A stretch of DNA of 64,000 bases. It comes from Rhizobium sp. R635. GTDB taxonomy: Bacteria > Pseudomonadota > Alphaproteobacteria > Rhizobiales > Rhizobiaceae. How positions within the stretch are numbered: the stretch's first letter is position 1; every line of letters starts with the position of its first letter. Below the pieces are notes generated by a model. The model was not told where the DNA came from and searched no databases. It saw only the letters and a list, made by a program, of their open reading frames with translations. The DNA lies in assembly GCF_002211285.1 (NCBI RefSeq), contig NZ_LOKX01000001.1, positions 124,001 to 188,000 on the forward strand, written 5' to 3'. Positions 8,314-16,909 of this stretch are shown here, piece after piece. The position numbers and the translations under genes were made by a program.

Positions 8314-9948
8314 ATGCCATCAGATCAGGCTCGTGGAGCGCAGGCAGGCAGCTTGCGCGACCGCCTGCGCTTTGCCGGTCTCGACGCCGATCAATGCGAA
8401 CTGGTGCGCCGCAACCGGCCGGCCCTCGAAGCGCATCTGAAGGCGGGGCTGCGCGATCTCTTCCACAGGTTCCAGTCCTTCCCGGACGCCGCGCGCAATT
8501 TCGAGAGCGAGAGACAGGTCGATCGCCTGCACGATCTGCAGTCCTCGCATTGGGACGTGCTGACGGATGCACGGTTCGACAGCCTCTATGCCGAGCGCGT
8601 CAAGGTTCTCTCCGACACCGAAAGCAAGATGGGGCTCGACCCGCGCTGGCACGTGGCCGGTCACGGCGTCATGCTCGAGCATGTCGTTTCCGGTCTCGCC
8701 GAAGAGATCGCCGGTCGCCCGCTGCTACCTTCTGCCAAGCGCCGCACGCGTGAAATCTCCGATCTGATGACGGCGATCATCCGCATCGTCATGGTCGATG
8801 TGGAAATCGCCGTCTCGCTCCGCTTCAATGCGCTGCGGGCCGCCCAGAGCCGCGCGCTCGCCGATCAGCGCACCGATAGCGAGGCCGAGATCGCCCGGAT
8901 CTTCGGCGATGTCATCGAAGGTCTTTCCGCCCGTGACCTGACGCGGCGCGCGCCCGTCGAGGGCGACAGCGCCTATGCAGGGATTGCCGCCGCGTTGAAC
9001 GGCGCGCTCGACGGCCTGCAGGCCGAATTCACCGCCATCACCGACCGAACGGTCAAGGCCGAAGCAGCAACAGGCTCGCTTGCCGGCCTGTCGCGCCAAT
9101 TCGCCGGCACCGCTTCCAGCCAGGCTGACCGCCTGCAGCTTTCCGCTGCCGCTCTTGCCGGCATTGCCGGCAGTGTCCGCGACGGTGCGGCCGAGAGCCG
9201 TGCCGCCGAACAGGCCGTTGCCTCGACACGTGCCGCGGTCGAAGAAAGCGGCGAGGTCGTCGGCCGCGCGATCAGCGCCATGGCGGACATCGAGCAGTCG
9301 GCCGAAAAGATCGGCCAGATCATCGGCGCGATCGACGAGATCGCCTTCCAGACCAATCTTCTGGCGCTGAATGCCGGCATCGAGGCCGCCCGCGCCGGCG
9401 ATTCCGGCCGTGGATTTGCCGTCGTCGCCCAGGAAGTCCGGGCTCTTGCCCAGCGCTCCGCCGAAGCCGCCCGCGAAATCAAGACGCTGGTGACGACGAC
9501 CAAGACGCAGGTCGATGCCGGCGTGCAGATGGTCGGGCGCACACAGGATTCGATCGGCAGCATCGTGCGGCAGGTCACCGACATCAACGCCGCCATCGCC
9601 GGTATCGCGACGAAGACGGGCGAGCATGCCGCAAGCCTCGACACCGTGTCCGCCGACGTCAGGGGCCTGGGCGCTGAGGTGGCGGACAATGCCGGCTTTG
9701 CCGAGCGCTCGGCTGAAGGCGCCGACGATCTCCATACCGTCATTGTCGAACTTGGCCAGACGATTCGCGAATTCCGGATCGCCCGCGAAAACGCCCATGC
9801 CGGGCGCTCGGGCCCGGTTCGTGTGACGTCCTCTCGCGCCATTGAAGCGGCCGCCCGTCCGGCACCGGTCGAAGACGCATATGAAAATGACGATTTTGGC
9901 CTTCCGCAGTCGTTCGCAAGCGTCGGAGGTGGGCGGAATGTTTACTAA
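8314..9948 (+). CDS. icpA: Soluble globin-coupled chemoreceptor IcpA
   Basis: This is a 544-residue cytoplasmic methyl-accepting chemotaxis protein and the first gene of the che operon. The N-terminal globin-coupled-sensor domain covers about residues 10-175. A HAMP-like stretch follows, then the signalling domain with its conserved hairpin tip at about 340-365 ([19 protein letters not shown]). There is no membrane segment. By eye against Bacillus HemAT, the proximal heme histidine is replaced by Glu103 (context [11 protein letters not shown]), so heme binding is doubtful. The ATG at 8314 with GAGGCAGG upstream is preferred over a TTG at 8302. S. meliloti icpA occupies the same position. Confidence 0.9.
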   Translation: MPSDQARGAQAGSLRDRLRFAGLDADQCELVRRNRPALEAHLKAGLRDLFHRFQSFPDAARNFESERQVDRLHDLQSSHWDVLTDARFDSLYAERVKVLSDTESKMGLDPRWHVAGHGVMLEHVVSGLAEEIAGRPLLPSAKRRTREISDLMTAIIRIVMVDVEIAVSLRFNALRAAQSRALADQRTDSEAEIARIFGDVIEGLSARDLTRRAPVEGDSAYAGIAAALNGALDGLQAEFTAITDRTVKAEAATGSLAGLSRQFAGTASSQADRLQLSAAALAGIAGSVRDGAAESRAAEQAVASTRAAVEESGEVVGRAISAMADIEQSAEKIGQIIGAIDEIAFQTNLLALNAGIEAARAGDSGRGFAVVAQEVRALAQRSAEAAREIKTLVTTTKTQVDAGVQMVGRTQDSIGSIVRQVTDINAAIAGIATKTGEHAASLDTVSADVRGLGAEVADNAGFAERSAEGADDLHTVIVELGQTIREFRIARENAHAGRSGPVRVTSSRAIEAAARPAPVEDAYENDDFGLPQSFASVGGGRNVY

Positions 9949-10011
9949 CCTATCGGATTATCGCCTCAGCTCGTCTTCTCGGGCCGGGGACAAGGGGACA
10001 AGGAAAAGCTG

Positions 10012-10308
10012 ATGGTAGCAAAGAAGAGTGGCAAGACGCTGAATCTGACAGCGGTGCTCGACCTCAACGAGGCTTCCGCCTTGCGTGACAAACTCCTTTC
10101 CCTCAGGGGCAGCGGTCTTTCGATCGACGCATCCGGCGTCGAACGGATCGGTGCTCTCTGTGCTCAGGTTCTGATGTCCGCCGAGAAGACCTGGGAGCAG
10201 GACAAGCAGCCGTTCACCTTCTCCAAGGTGTCCGATGCATTTCAGAAAACCATGCAGCTGGTTGGCGTCAATATTGACCACCTGCTCGCCAAGGAGATTC
10301 GGCAATGA
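10012..10308 (+). CDS. cheS: CheS, STAS-like chemotaxis signal-termination protein
   Basis: This 98-residue protein has a STAS-like fold, with the strand-helix motif SGLSIDASGVERIGALCAQVL at about residues 33-53. In S. meliloti, CheS (Orf2) binds CheA and speeds loss of phosphate from CheY1 through a phosphate-sink mechanism. In R. leguminosarum the equivalent gene was called cheX. It overlaps cheY1 by ATGA (10305-10308), which implies translational coupling. Identification rests on position, size and the STAS pattern. Confidence 0.85.
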   Translation: MVAKKSGKTLNLTAVLDLNEASALRDKLLSLRGSGLSIDASGVERIGALCAQVLMSAEKTWEQDKQPFTFSKVSDAFQKTMQLVGVNIDHLLAKEIRQ

Positions 10309-10670
10309 AGAAAAAAGTGCTTACCGTGGATGACTCCCGCACCATCCGAAACATGCTGCTCGTGACGCTGAACAATGCCGGCTTCGAGACGATCCAGGCG
10401 GAAGACGGCGTCGAGGGCCTCGAAGTTCTCGAAGAGTCCAATCCCGACGTCATCGTCACCGACATCAACATGCCACGCCTCGACGGTTTCGGCTTCATCG
10501 AAGGTGTCCGCCGTAACGAAAAGTATCGGGCAATCCCGATCCTGGTCCTGACCACCGAAAGCGACGCGGAAAAGAAGAACCGCGCCCGCCAGGCCGGTGC
10601 CACGGGCTGGATCGTCAAGCCTTTCGACCCGGCCAAGCTGATCGATGCCATTGAGCGTGTAACCGCTTAA
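10305..10670 (+). CDS. cheY1: Chemotaxis response regulator CheY1
   Basis: This 121-residue single-domain receiver has the acidic pair Asp9-Asp10, phosphoacceptor Asp53 (VTDINMPRLDG), Thr83/Thr84 and Lys105 (VKPFDP). In rhizobia CheY1 acts mainly as a phosphate sink, taking phosphate back from CheY2 via CheA. CheY2 is the form that slows the motor. It is the third gene of the che operon and is coupled to cheS. Assignment as CheY1 rather than CheY2 rests on operon position. Confidence 0.92.
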   Translation: MKKKVLTVDDSRTIRNMLLVTLNNAGFETIQAEDGVEGLEVLEESNPDVIVTDINMPRLDGFGFIEGVRRNEKYRAIPILVLTTESDAEKKNRARQAGATGWIVKPFDPAKLIDAIERVTA

Positions 10671-10686
10671 ACCCAGGATTTCTCCT

Positions 10687-12978
10687 ATGGATATGAACGA
10701 AATCAAAGAGATCTTTTTCCAGGAGTGCGAGGAACAGCTCGCCGAACTGGAATCCGGTCTTCTGAAAATGAACGATGGCGATCGCGATCCGGAAACCGTC
10801 AATGCGGTGTTCCGTGCCGTGCATTCGATCAAGGGTGGCGCCGGCGCCTTCGGCCTTGACGACCTCGTAGCCTTCGCCCATGTCTTTGAGACCACTCTCG
10901 ATTGCGTTCGTTCCAACAAGCTTGAGCCGACCCAGGACGTCCTGAAGGTGATGCTGAAGTCGGCTGACGTACTCGCCGACCTGACGAATGCTGCGCGCGA
11001 CGGCGGCAGCGTCGATGAAAGCCGCAGCCGCGGCCTCGTCAAGGAACTCGAGGCTCTCGCCAACGGTGAATTGCCGTCTCCCTCGGCTGCCGCAGAGGCT
11101 CCCGCGCCGAAGGCCGCCGCAAAACCCGCGCCGGTCGCTGCCGCGCCCGCTCCCAAGCCGACCGACGACAGCGGTTTCCAGCCGATCCCCTTCTCCTTCG
11201 ACGATTTCGGCGGCGAGGGCGATGCAGATTCCGGCCTGCCGGCCTATGAAGTCATCTTCAAGCCGCGCTTCGAGCTCTATTCCAAGGGCAACGACGCCAC
11301 CCTGCTGCTGCGCGACCTCTCGCGTCTCGGCGAGATGAGCATCTATTGCAACACGGACGACCTGCCGGGCCTTGAGGAACTCGATCCGGAAGGCGCCTAT
11401 TTCTTCTGGAACGTGACGATCAAGACGGACAAGGGCGAGGACGCCATCCGCACCGTCTTCGAATTTGCCGAGTGGGATTGCGACCTGACGATAAAGCCGG
11501 TCGACGACGCGGCGGGCGATGTACGCGCCAATGAAGAACTGCCGATGGTGCCGGTTCCCTTCGACCTGTCGATCCTGGACGAAACGAGCGCAGCGGAAGA
11601 GGTTTCCGCCGGCGCACGGGCTGACGAGACGGCCGCAGCCGTTGCCGCAGCCGAAACCGCTTCCAATGTGACGCAGATGGCCGCAGCTGCCGCCCGTGTC
11701 GAAAAGAAGGAATCGGCCGCTGCCGCGGCGGCCGCCGCAAATGCCGCCGCCCAGAACAATGCCGCCGGCGCCGGCCAGACGATCCGTGTCGATCTCGACC
11801 GCGTCGACCGCCTGATCAACCTCGTCGGCGAACTGGTCATCAACCAGGCGATGCTGTCGCAGAGCGTCATCGAGAACGACACGACCGGCACCTCCTCGAT
11901 CAACATGGGCCTGGAAGAGCTGCAGCAGCTCACCCGCGAGATCCAGGACTCGGTCATGGCGATCCGCGCGCAGCCGGTGAAGCCGGTCTTCCAGCGCATG
12001 TCGCGTATCGTTCGCGAAATCGCCGACATGACCGGCAAGTCGATCCGCCTGATCACCGAAGGCGAAAACACCGAAGTCGACAAGACTGTCATCGACAAGC
12101 TCGCCGAGCCGCTGACCCACATGATCCGCAATGCCGTCGACCACGGCATCGAAACACCGGAAAAGCGCGCCGCCGCCGGCAAGAACACCGAAGGCACGGT
12201 CCGCCTCACCGCCAAGCATCGTTCGGGCCGCATCCTGATCGAGCTTGCCGACGACGGCGCCGGCATCAATCGCGAGAAGGTGCGCCAGAAGGCAATCGAC
12301 AACGACCTCATCCCGGCCGATGCCAACCTGTCGGACGAGGAAATCGACAACTTGATCTTCCTGCCGGGCTTCTCCACGGCCGACAAGATCTCCGACATCT
12401 CAGGCCGCGGCGTCGGCATGGACGTCGTCAAGCGCTCGATCCAGGCGCTCGGCGGCCGTATCAACATCACGTCGAAGCCGGGCCACGGTTCGGTCTTCAC
12501 CATGAGCCTGCCGCTGACGCTCGCCGTCCTCGACGGCATGGTGGTCACCGTCGCCGGCCAGACTCTGGTCGTGCCGCTGACGGCGATCGTCGAAACGCTG
12601 CAGCCGGAGGCTGCCGCAATCCACTCCTTCGGCGCGAACCATCGCCTGATTTCGATCCGCAACTCGTTCTGCCCCCTGGTCGATGTCGGCCGTATCCTGA
12701 ACTTCCGTGCGACCCAGGCCAATCCGGTCGAAGGCGTAGCGCTTCTGGTGGAATCCGAAGGCGGCGGCCAGCGCGCCCTGATGGTCGATGCCATCCAGGG
12801 ACAGCGCCAGGTGGTCATCAAGAGCCTGGAAGCGAACTACACCCACGTGCCGGGCATCGCCGCCGCCACCATCCTCGGTGATGGCCGCGTGGCCCTCATC
12901 CTCGATGTCGACGCGGTTGTCGGCGCTTCGCGCGGCCAGTCGCTCAAGGCGGAAATGTCGTTAGCAGCGGTAGGATAA
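10687..12978 (+). CDS. cheA: Chemotaxis histidine kinase CheA
   Basis: This 763-residue kinase has the standard domain order. The Hpt domain has phosphorylated His46 (RAVHSIKGGAG). An Ala/Pro-rich linker and P2 region follow to about residue 355. The dimerisation helices come next (from about 361, TIRVDLDRVDRLINLVGEL). The ATP-binding domain has its N-box at about 477 (IRNAVDHGIE), DDGAGINR at about 521 and GRGVGMDVV at about 572. The C-terminal CheW-like domain runs from about 610. It phosphorylates CheY1, CheY2 and CheB. It lies 16 bases after cheY1 and 4 before cheW. Confidence 0.96.
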   Translation: MDMNEIKEIFFQECEEQLAELESGLLKMNDGDRDPETVNAVFRAVHSIKGGAGAFGLDDLVAFAHVFETTLDCVRSNKLEPTQDVLKVMLKSADVLADLTNAARDGGSVDESRSRGLVKELEALANGELPSPSAAAEAPAPKAAAKPAPVAAAPAPKPTDDSGFQPIPFSFDDFGGEGDADSGLPAYEVIFKPRFELYSKGNDATLLLRDLSRLGEMSIYCNTDDLPGLEELDPEGAYFFWNVTIKTDKGEDAIRTVFEFAEWDCDLTIKPVDDAAGDVRANEELPMVPVPFDLSILDETSAAEEVSAGARADETAAAVAAAETASNVTQMAAAAARVEKKESAAAAAAAANAAAQNNAAGAGQTIRVDLDRVDRLINLVGELVINQAMLSQSVIENDTTGTSSINMGLEELQQLTREIQDSVMAIRAQPVKPVFQRMSRIVREIADMTGKSIRLITEGENTEVDKTVIDKLAEPLTHMIRNAVDHGIETPEKRAAAGKNTEGTVRLTAKHRSGRILIELADDGAGINREKVRQKAIDNDLIPADANLSDEEIDNLIFLPGFSTADKISDISGRGVGMDVVKRSIQALGGRINITSKPGHGSVFTMSLPLTLAVLDGMVVTVAGQTLVVPLTAIVETLQPEAAAIHSFGANHRLISIRNSFCPLVDVGRILNFRATQANPVEGVALLVESEGGGQRALMVDAIQGQRQVVIKSLEANYTHVPGIAAATILGDGRVALILDVDAVVGASRGQSLKAEMSLAAVG

Positions 12979-12982
12979 GGCG

Positions 12983-13450
12983 ATGTCGTACACCGTAAAA
13001 AGTCTGAGCGAAGGGGACCGCGAGCTGATCGCGTTCCGCATCGGCGATCAGGAATTTTGCGTGAACATCATGTCGGTTCGCGAAATCCGGGGCTGGACCC
13101 CGGCGACCGCGATGCCGCACTCGCCGGCCTATATGCTTGGAGTCATCAACCTGCGCGGCGCCGTGCTGCCGATCATCGACCTTTCGGCCCGGCTCGGCAT
13201 GAAGCCGGCCGATCCCACAGCCCGTCACGTCATCATCGTCGCCCAAGTCCGGCGCAAGGTCGTCGGCCTCCTGGTCGATGCCGTTTCCGACATCCTGACG
13301 GTGACCGACGAGATCATCCAGCCGACGCCCGAGATTTCCTCCGACCTCGAGCGTCAGTTCGCCCGCGGCATCCTCGCCATCGATAAGCGCATGATCTGCC
13401 TGATCGAACTCGAAGCCCTCTTTTCCGAAACCGAAAGCGAAGCCGCATGA
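12983..13450 (+). CDS. cheW: Chemotaxis coupling protein CheW
   Basis: This 155-residue protein is one CheW domain. It links CheA to receptors and builds the signalling array. Typical features are LIAFRIGDQEFCVNIMSVREI near the N-terminus, GVINLRGAVLPIIDLSARLG in the centre and VGLLVDAVSDILTV. It overlaps cheR by ATGA (13447-13450). Confidence 0.95.
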   Translation: MSYTVKSLSEGDRELIAFRIGDQEFCVNIMSVREIRGWTPATAMPHSPAYMLGVINLRGAVLPIIDLSARLGMKPADPTARHVIIVAQVRRKVVGLLVDAVSDILTVTDEIIQPTPEISSDLERQFARGILAIDKRMICLIELEALFSETESEAA

Positions 13451-14355
13451 ATGCAATGGGCGCAAAAGATCAGAGGCAGGGAGCCGACGAGGTCCTGGCG
13501 AGCGGGGAATACCCGCTGACGCGCCGCGATCTCACGGAAATCGCCGCGATGATCTATTCGGATGCCGGCATCTTCCTCAACGAGACGAAGGCTTCGCTCG
13601 TCTATTCGCGCCTGTCGAAACATATCCGCAATCTCGGCCTGTCCGGTTTCCGGGAATATTGCGCCCTCGTCGCTTCGCCGGCCGGTGCTGCGGCGCGCCG
13701 CGAGATGCTGTCGCATCTGACGACCAATTTCACCCGCTTCTTCCGCGAAAACCATCATTTCGAGCATCTGCGCGACCATGTCCTGCCGGAACTTCTGCAG
13801 CGGGCGAGGTCCGGCGGCAGGGTGCGCATCTGGTCGGCCGCCTCCTCCGACGGGCAGGAGCCCTATTCGATCGCGCTGACGGTCTTGTCGCTGATGCCGA
13901 ACGCCGCCGACTACGACTTCAAGATCCTGGCGACCGACATCGACCCGAAGATCCTCGCGATCGCCCGCGCCGGCGCCTATGACGAAGCCGCGCTCGAAAC
14001 CGTATCGCCCGCTATGCGCAAGCAGTGGTTCAGCGAAGTTGAGGTGCAGGGCCGCCGGAAATTCCAGGTCGACGACCGCGTCAAGCGGCTGATCACCTAC
14101 AACGAGCTGAACCTGATGGCGCAGTGGCCGTTCAAGGGCAAGTTCGACGTCATCTTCTGCCGCAACGTCGTCATCTATTTCGACGAGCCGACGCAGATGA
14201 AGATCTGGCAGCGTTTCGCCGGCCTGCTGCCGGAAGGCGGCCATCTCTATATCGGCCATTCCGAGCGTGTGTCGGGCGAGGCGAAAAACGTCTTCGACAA
14301 TATCGGCATCACGGCCTATCGCTACACGACCAAGGGTCTCGGGAGGAAGGCATGA
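13447..14355 (+). CDS. cheR: Chemoreceptor glutamate methyltransferase CheR
   Basis: CheR transfers methyl groups from S-adenosylmethionine to receptor glutamates. The 302-residue protein has the small N-terminal helical domain (about residues 25-90, ending NFTRFFREN). The SAM-binding domain follows, with [16 protein letters not shown], the acidic ATDID motif and [13 protein letters not shown]. It is coupled to cheW upstream and overlaps cheB by ATGA at 14352-14355. Confidence 0.95.
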   Translation: MNAMGAKDQRQGADEVLASGEYPLTRRDLTEIAAMIYSDAGIFLNETKASLVYSRLSKHIRNLGLSGFREYCALVASPAGAAARREMLSHLTTNFTRFFRENHHFEHLRDHVLPELLQRARSGGRVRIWSAASSDGQEPYSIALTVLSLMPNAADYDFKILATDIDPKILAIARAGAYDEAALETVSPAMRKQWFSEVEVQGRRKFQVDDRVKRLITYNELNLMAQWPFKGKFDVIFCRNVVIYFDEPTQMKIWQRFAGLLPEGGHLYIGHSERVSGEAKNVFDNIGITAYRYTTKGLGRKA

Positions 14356-15395
14356 GCGCGCCGGCAAGGGTTCTCGTTGTTGACGACTCGCCGACGATGC
14401 GCGGTCTGATCACCGCTGTCCTGAGTTCGGACCCCGAGGTCAACGTCATCGGCCAGGCCGGCGACGCGCTGGAAGCGCGCGAGGCGATCAAGCGGCTGAA
14501 TCCCGATGTCGTGACGCTCGATATCGAGATGCCGAACATGAACGGCCTCGATTTCCTCGAAAAGATCATGACGCTGCGGCCGATGCCGGTCATCATGGTA
14601 TCGACGATGACGCATCGCGGCGCCGAGGCTACCCTTGCGGCGCTGGAGATCGGCGCTTTCGACTGCGTCGGCAAGCCGGCGCCGGGCGAGCCCAGGCCCT
14701 TCGGCGACCTTGCCGAGAAGGTCAAGGCGGCCGCGCGCACGCAGCGCCAGTTCTCTCAGCCGGCCGCCGTCGTCGCGCCGCCGCCCTCCGTCGCCGATTT
14801 CCGCGTCGGCCGCAAGATCGTCGCGATCGGCTCGTCGACCGGCGGGGTCGAAGCTTTGATCGCCGTGCTGCAGAAGTTTCCGGCAAATTGCCCGCCGACC
14901 GTCATCACCCAGCATATGCCGCCGACCTTCACCAAGAGCTTCGCCGAGCGCCTCAATCGCCTCTGCGCGCCGGTGGTGCAGGAGGCGACGGACGGCGCCC
15001 GCCTCGAGATCGGCAAGATCTATCTGGCGCCCGGCGGCGAGCGTCATCTTCAGGTGAGCGGCGCCTCCGCGCCGTGCTGCCGTCTTATCGACCGGCCGCC
15101 GGTCAACGGGCATCGCCCATCGGTCGACGTGCTCTTCGATTCGGTCGCAGAACTGGCGGGCCGCAACGCCGTCGGCGTGATCCTGACCGGAATGGGCCGC
15201 GATGGCGCGGCCGGATTGTTGAAAATGCGCCACGCCGGCGCCAGAACGCTCGGCCAGAACGAAAAAACCTGTGTCGTTTACGGAATGCCAAGGGTTGCTC
15301 ATGAACTTGGCGCCGTTGAGCAGCAGCTGCCGCTGTCTGCCATCGGTGAGGAAATATTGAAAATGACAGCCGCCCGAAAGGAAGGGACCGAATAA
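14352..15395 (+). CDS. cheB: Chemoreceptor methylesterase/deamidase CheB
   Basis: This 347-residue response regulator removes methyl groups from receptors after phosphorylation by CheA. The receiver covers residues 1-125 with phosphoacceptor Asp57 ([11 protein letters not shown]). The esterase domain has the catalytic triad Ser162 ([10 protein letters not shown]), His188 (TQHMPPTFT) and Asp284 (GMGRDGAAG). A longer in-frame extension begins at 14124 inside cheR. The ATG at 14352, overlapping the cheR stop, gives the normal family length. The stop overlaps cheY2 by one base (TAATG). Confidence 0.95.
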   Translation: MSAPARVLVVDDSPTMRGLITAVLSSDPEVNVIGQAGDALEAREAIKRLNPDVVTLDIEMPNMNGLDFLEKIMTLRPMPVIMVSTMTHRGAEATLAALEIGAFDCVGKPAPGEPRPFGDLAEKVKAAARTQRQFSQPAAVVAPPPSVADFRVGRKIVAIGSSTGGVEALIAVLQKFPANCPPTVITQHMPPTFTKSFAERLNRLCAPVVQEATDGARLEIGKIYLAPGGERHLQVSGASAPCCRLIDRPPVNGHRPSVDVLFDSVAELAGRNAVGVILTGMGRDGAAGLLKMRHAGARTLGQNEKTCVVYGMPRVAHELGAVEQQLPLSAIGEEILKMTAARKEGTE

Positions 15396-15784
15396 TGTCG
15401 ATCGCGGAGAAAATCAAAGTTCTGATCGTCGATGATCAGGTAACGAGCCGGTTGCTGCTCAGCGATGCGCTGACCCAGCTCGGTTTCAAGCAGATCACGT
15501 CCGCAGGCGACGGCGAGCAGGGCATGAAGATCATGGCCGAGCAACCGCACCACCTGGTAATCTCGGACTTCAACATGCCGAAGATGGATGGCATCGGCTT
15601 CCTTCAGGCCGTGCGCACCAATCCCAACACCAAGAAGGCGGCCTTCATCATCCTCACCGCCCAGGGCGACCGCGCGCTGGTGCAGAAGGCGGCCCAGCTC
15701 GGCGCCAACAACGTGCTCGCAAAGCCGTTCACGATCGAAAAGATGAAGGCGGCTATCGAAGCCGTGTTTGGAGCCTTGAAATGA
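15395..15784 (+). CDS. cheY2: Chemotaxis response regulator CheY2
   Basis: This 129-residue receiver has Asp13-Asp14, phosphoacceptor Asp58 ([12 protein letters not shown]), Thr88 and Lys110 (AKPFT). In S. meliloti phosphorylated CheY2 is the motor effector that slows rotation, since this motor turns only clockwise. It overlaps cheD by ATGA (15781-15784). Confidence 0.93.
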   Translation: MSIAEKIKVLIVDDQVTSRLLLSDALTQLGFKQITSAGDGEQGMKIMAEQPHHLVISDFNMPKMDGIGFLQAVRTNPNTKKAAFIILTAQGDRALVQKAAQLGANNVLAKPFTIEKMKAAIEAVFGALK

Positions 15785-16335
15785 TCAATGAGGGGGCAGC
15801 CCGCCGCGTGCACATCATTCAGGGCGAGTACAAGGTTCTGAGCGACCCGAATGCGGTGCTCTCGACCATTCTCGGCTCGTGCGTGGCTGCGTGCCTCCGG
15901 GACCCCGTCGCCGGTGTCGGCGGTATGAACCACTTCCTGCTGCCCGGTTCGGCCACATCGCCGATGTCAGGCGGCGATGCCACGCGCTACGGCGTGCATC
16001 TGATGGAACTGCTGATCAACGGTCTCCTGAAGCAGGGCGCCCGGCGCGACCGGCTGGAGGCGAAGATCTTCGGCGGCGCGAAGACGATCTCGACATTTTC
16101 CAATGTCGGTGAGCAGAACGCGGCCTTCGCCATGCAGTTCCTGAGGGATGAAGGCATTCCGGTGGTCGGCTCCTCCACCGGCGGAGAACATGGACGCAAG
16201 CTTGAATATTGGCCGGTCTCCGGTCGTGCCCGGCAATACCCCCTGACCGGCGCCGAAACGCAGAAAACCGTCGCTCTCGAGCAGCGTCCCGCCGCTCCGC
16301 AGAAGCCCGCCGAAACCAGTATCGAATTTTTTTGA
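15781..16335 (+). CDS. cheD: Chemoreceptor glutamine deamidase CheD
   Basis: CheD deamidates receptor glutamines and in some species modulates CheY phosphatases. The 184-residue protein contains the catalytic Cys in [10 protein letters not shown], the His in [10 protein letters not shown] and the Thr in [14 protein letters not shown]. It is the ninth gene of the che operon and is followed after 16 bases by cheT. Confidence 0.93.
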   Translation: MINEGAARRVHIIQGEYKVLSDPNAVLSTILGSCVAACLRDPVAGVGGMNHFLLPGSATSPMSGGDATRYGVHLMELLINGLLKQGARRDRLEAKIFGGAKTISTFSNVGEQNAAFAMQFLRDEGIPVVGSSTGGEHGRKLEYWPVSGRARQYPLTGAETQKTVALEQRPAAPQKPAETSIEFF

Positions 16336-16351
16336 TGGCGAGGATTTTCAT

Positions 16352-16741
16352 ATGACCTTTACCCCGGTGATCGAGCCGCCAGCGCCTGTCGAGGCGCTGA
16401 GCGACATCCTGATGCGCATCGTTTCCGAACTGCACGATGTTGCCTACCTCATCGAGCGTATCGAACCGCAGCTTCTCGACCTCGGCGGCGCCGAGATCCT
16501 GAACTCGCCTGACGCCATGAAGGTCATGCAGGGTATCGATCTGGCCGTGCAGAAGTCGCGCGGCATTGCCGAATTCATCGACACCATCACCGGCGAAATC
16601 CCGCATGGCTGGACGGTCGATGTCGCCACCGCCCTCAGCCTCGTCAAGCTGGCGGAGATGCAGAAGGCTCTGGGCGGCGCCCTGCGCCACGGCCATTCCC
16701 AGCCGCTGAGCAAGGCCGCCGGCGACTTCGATTTCTTCTAA
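16352..16741 (+). CDS. cheT: CheT (Orf10), rhizobial chemotaxis protein with DxxxQ motif
   Basis: This 129-residue helical protein is the last gene of the che operon. Asp63-LAV-Gln67 forms a DxxxQ motif like that of CheZ-type phosphatases. In S. meliloti the gene in this place (orf10, later cheT) was reported to act in signal termination and adaptation and to contact CheR; this is from memory. The start is the ATG at 16352. No terminator is obvious in the 168 bases before fliF. Confidence 0.8.
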   Translation: MTFTPVIEPPAPVEALSDILMRIVSELHDVAYLIERIEPQLLDLGGAEILNSPDAMKVMQGIDLAVQKSRGIAEFIDTITGEIPHGWTVDVATALSLVKLAEMQKALGGALRHGHSQPLSKAAGDFDFF

Positions 16742-16833
16742 TTCTTGTCGCCCGGAAGCGTGCCGCGGTTCCGGGATGACGGCCTGCATGAAAACAAGGA
16801 GCTTTCCGCTCCGCTCGCGCTTCACGAAACGCT

Positions 16834-16853
16834 CGCACAAGTTTCGCCGATTA
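16834..16853 (+). promoter_or_regulatory. CGCAAG-type element upstream of fliF
   Basis: CGCACAAG at 16834-16841 is followed after 10 bases by TA (16852-16853). The spacer begins TTTCGCC, close to the CTTCGCC seen before flhA. It lies 68 bases before the fliF ATG. It is one of seven sites with identical spacing in this window. Confidence 0.6.
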
Positions 16854-16909
16854 TTCGTCAGATGAGGCAATAAGCCTGCTTTGTCTTTGACGGATCGTGC
16901 GAGAACAGA

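Noticed and set aside
10615..12219. 534-residue open frame opposite cheA
   Set aside because: Antisense to a fully conserved CheA; no independent signals.
14124..14351. CheB with a 76-residue N-terminal extension
   Set aside because: The extension is an out-of-frame reading of the cheR 3' end. The ATG at 14352 overlaps the cheR stop as in the other operon junctions.
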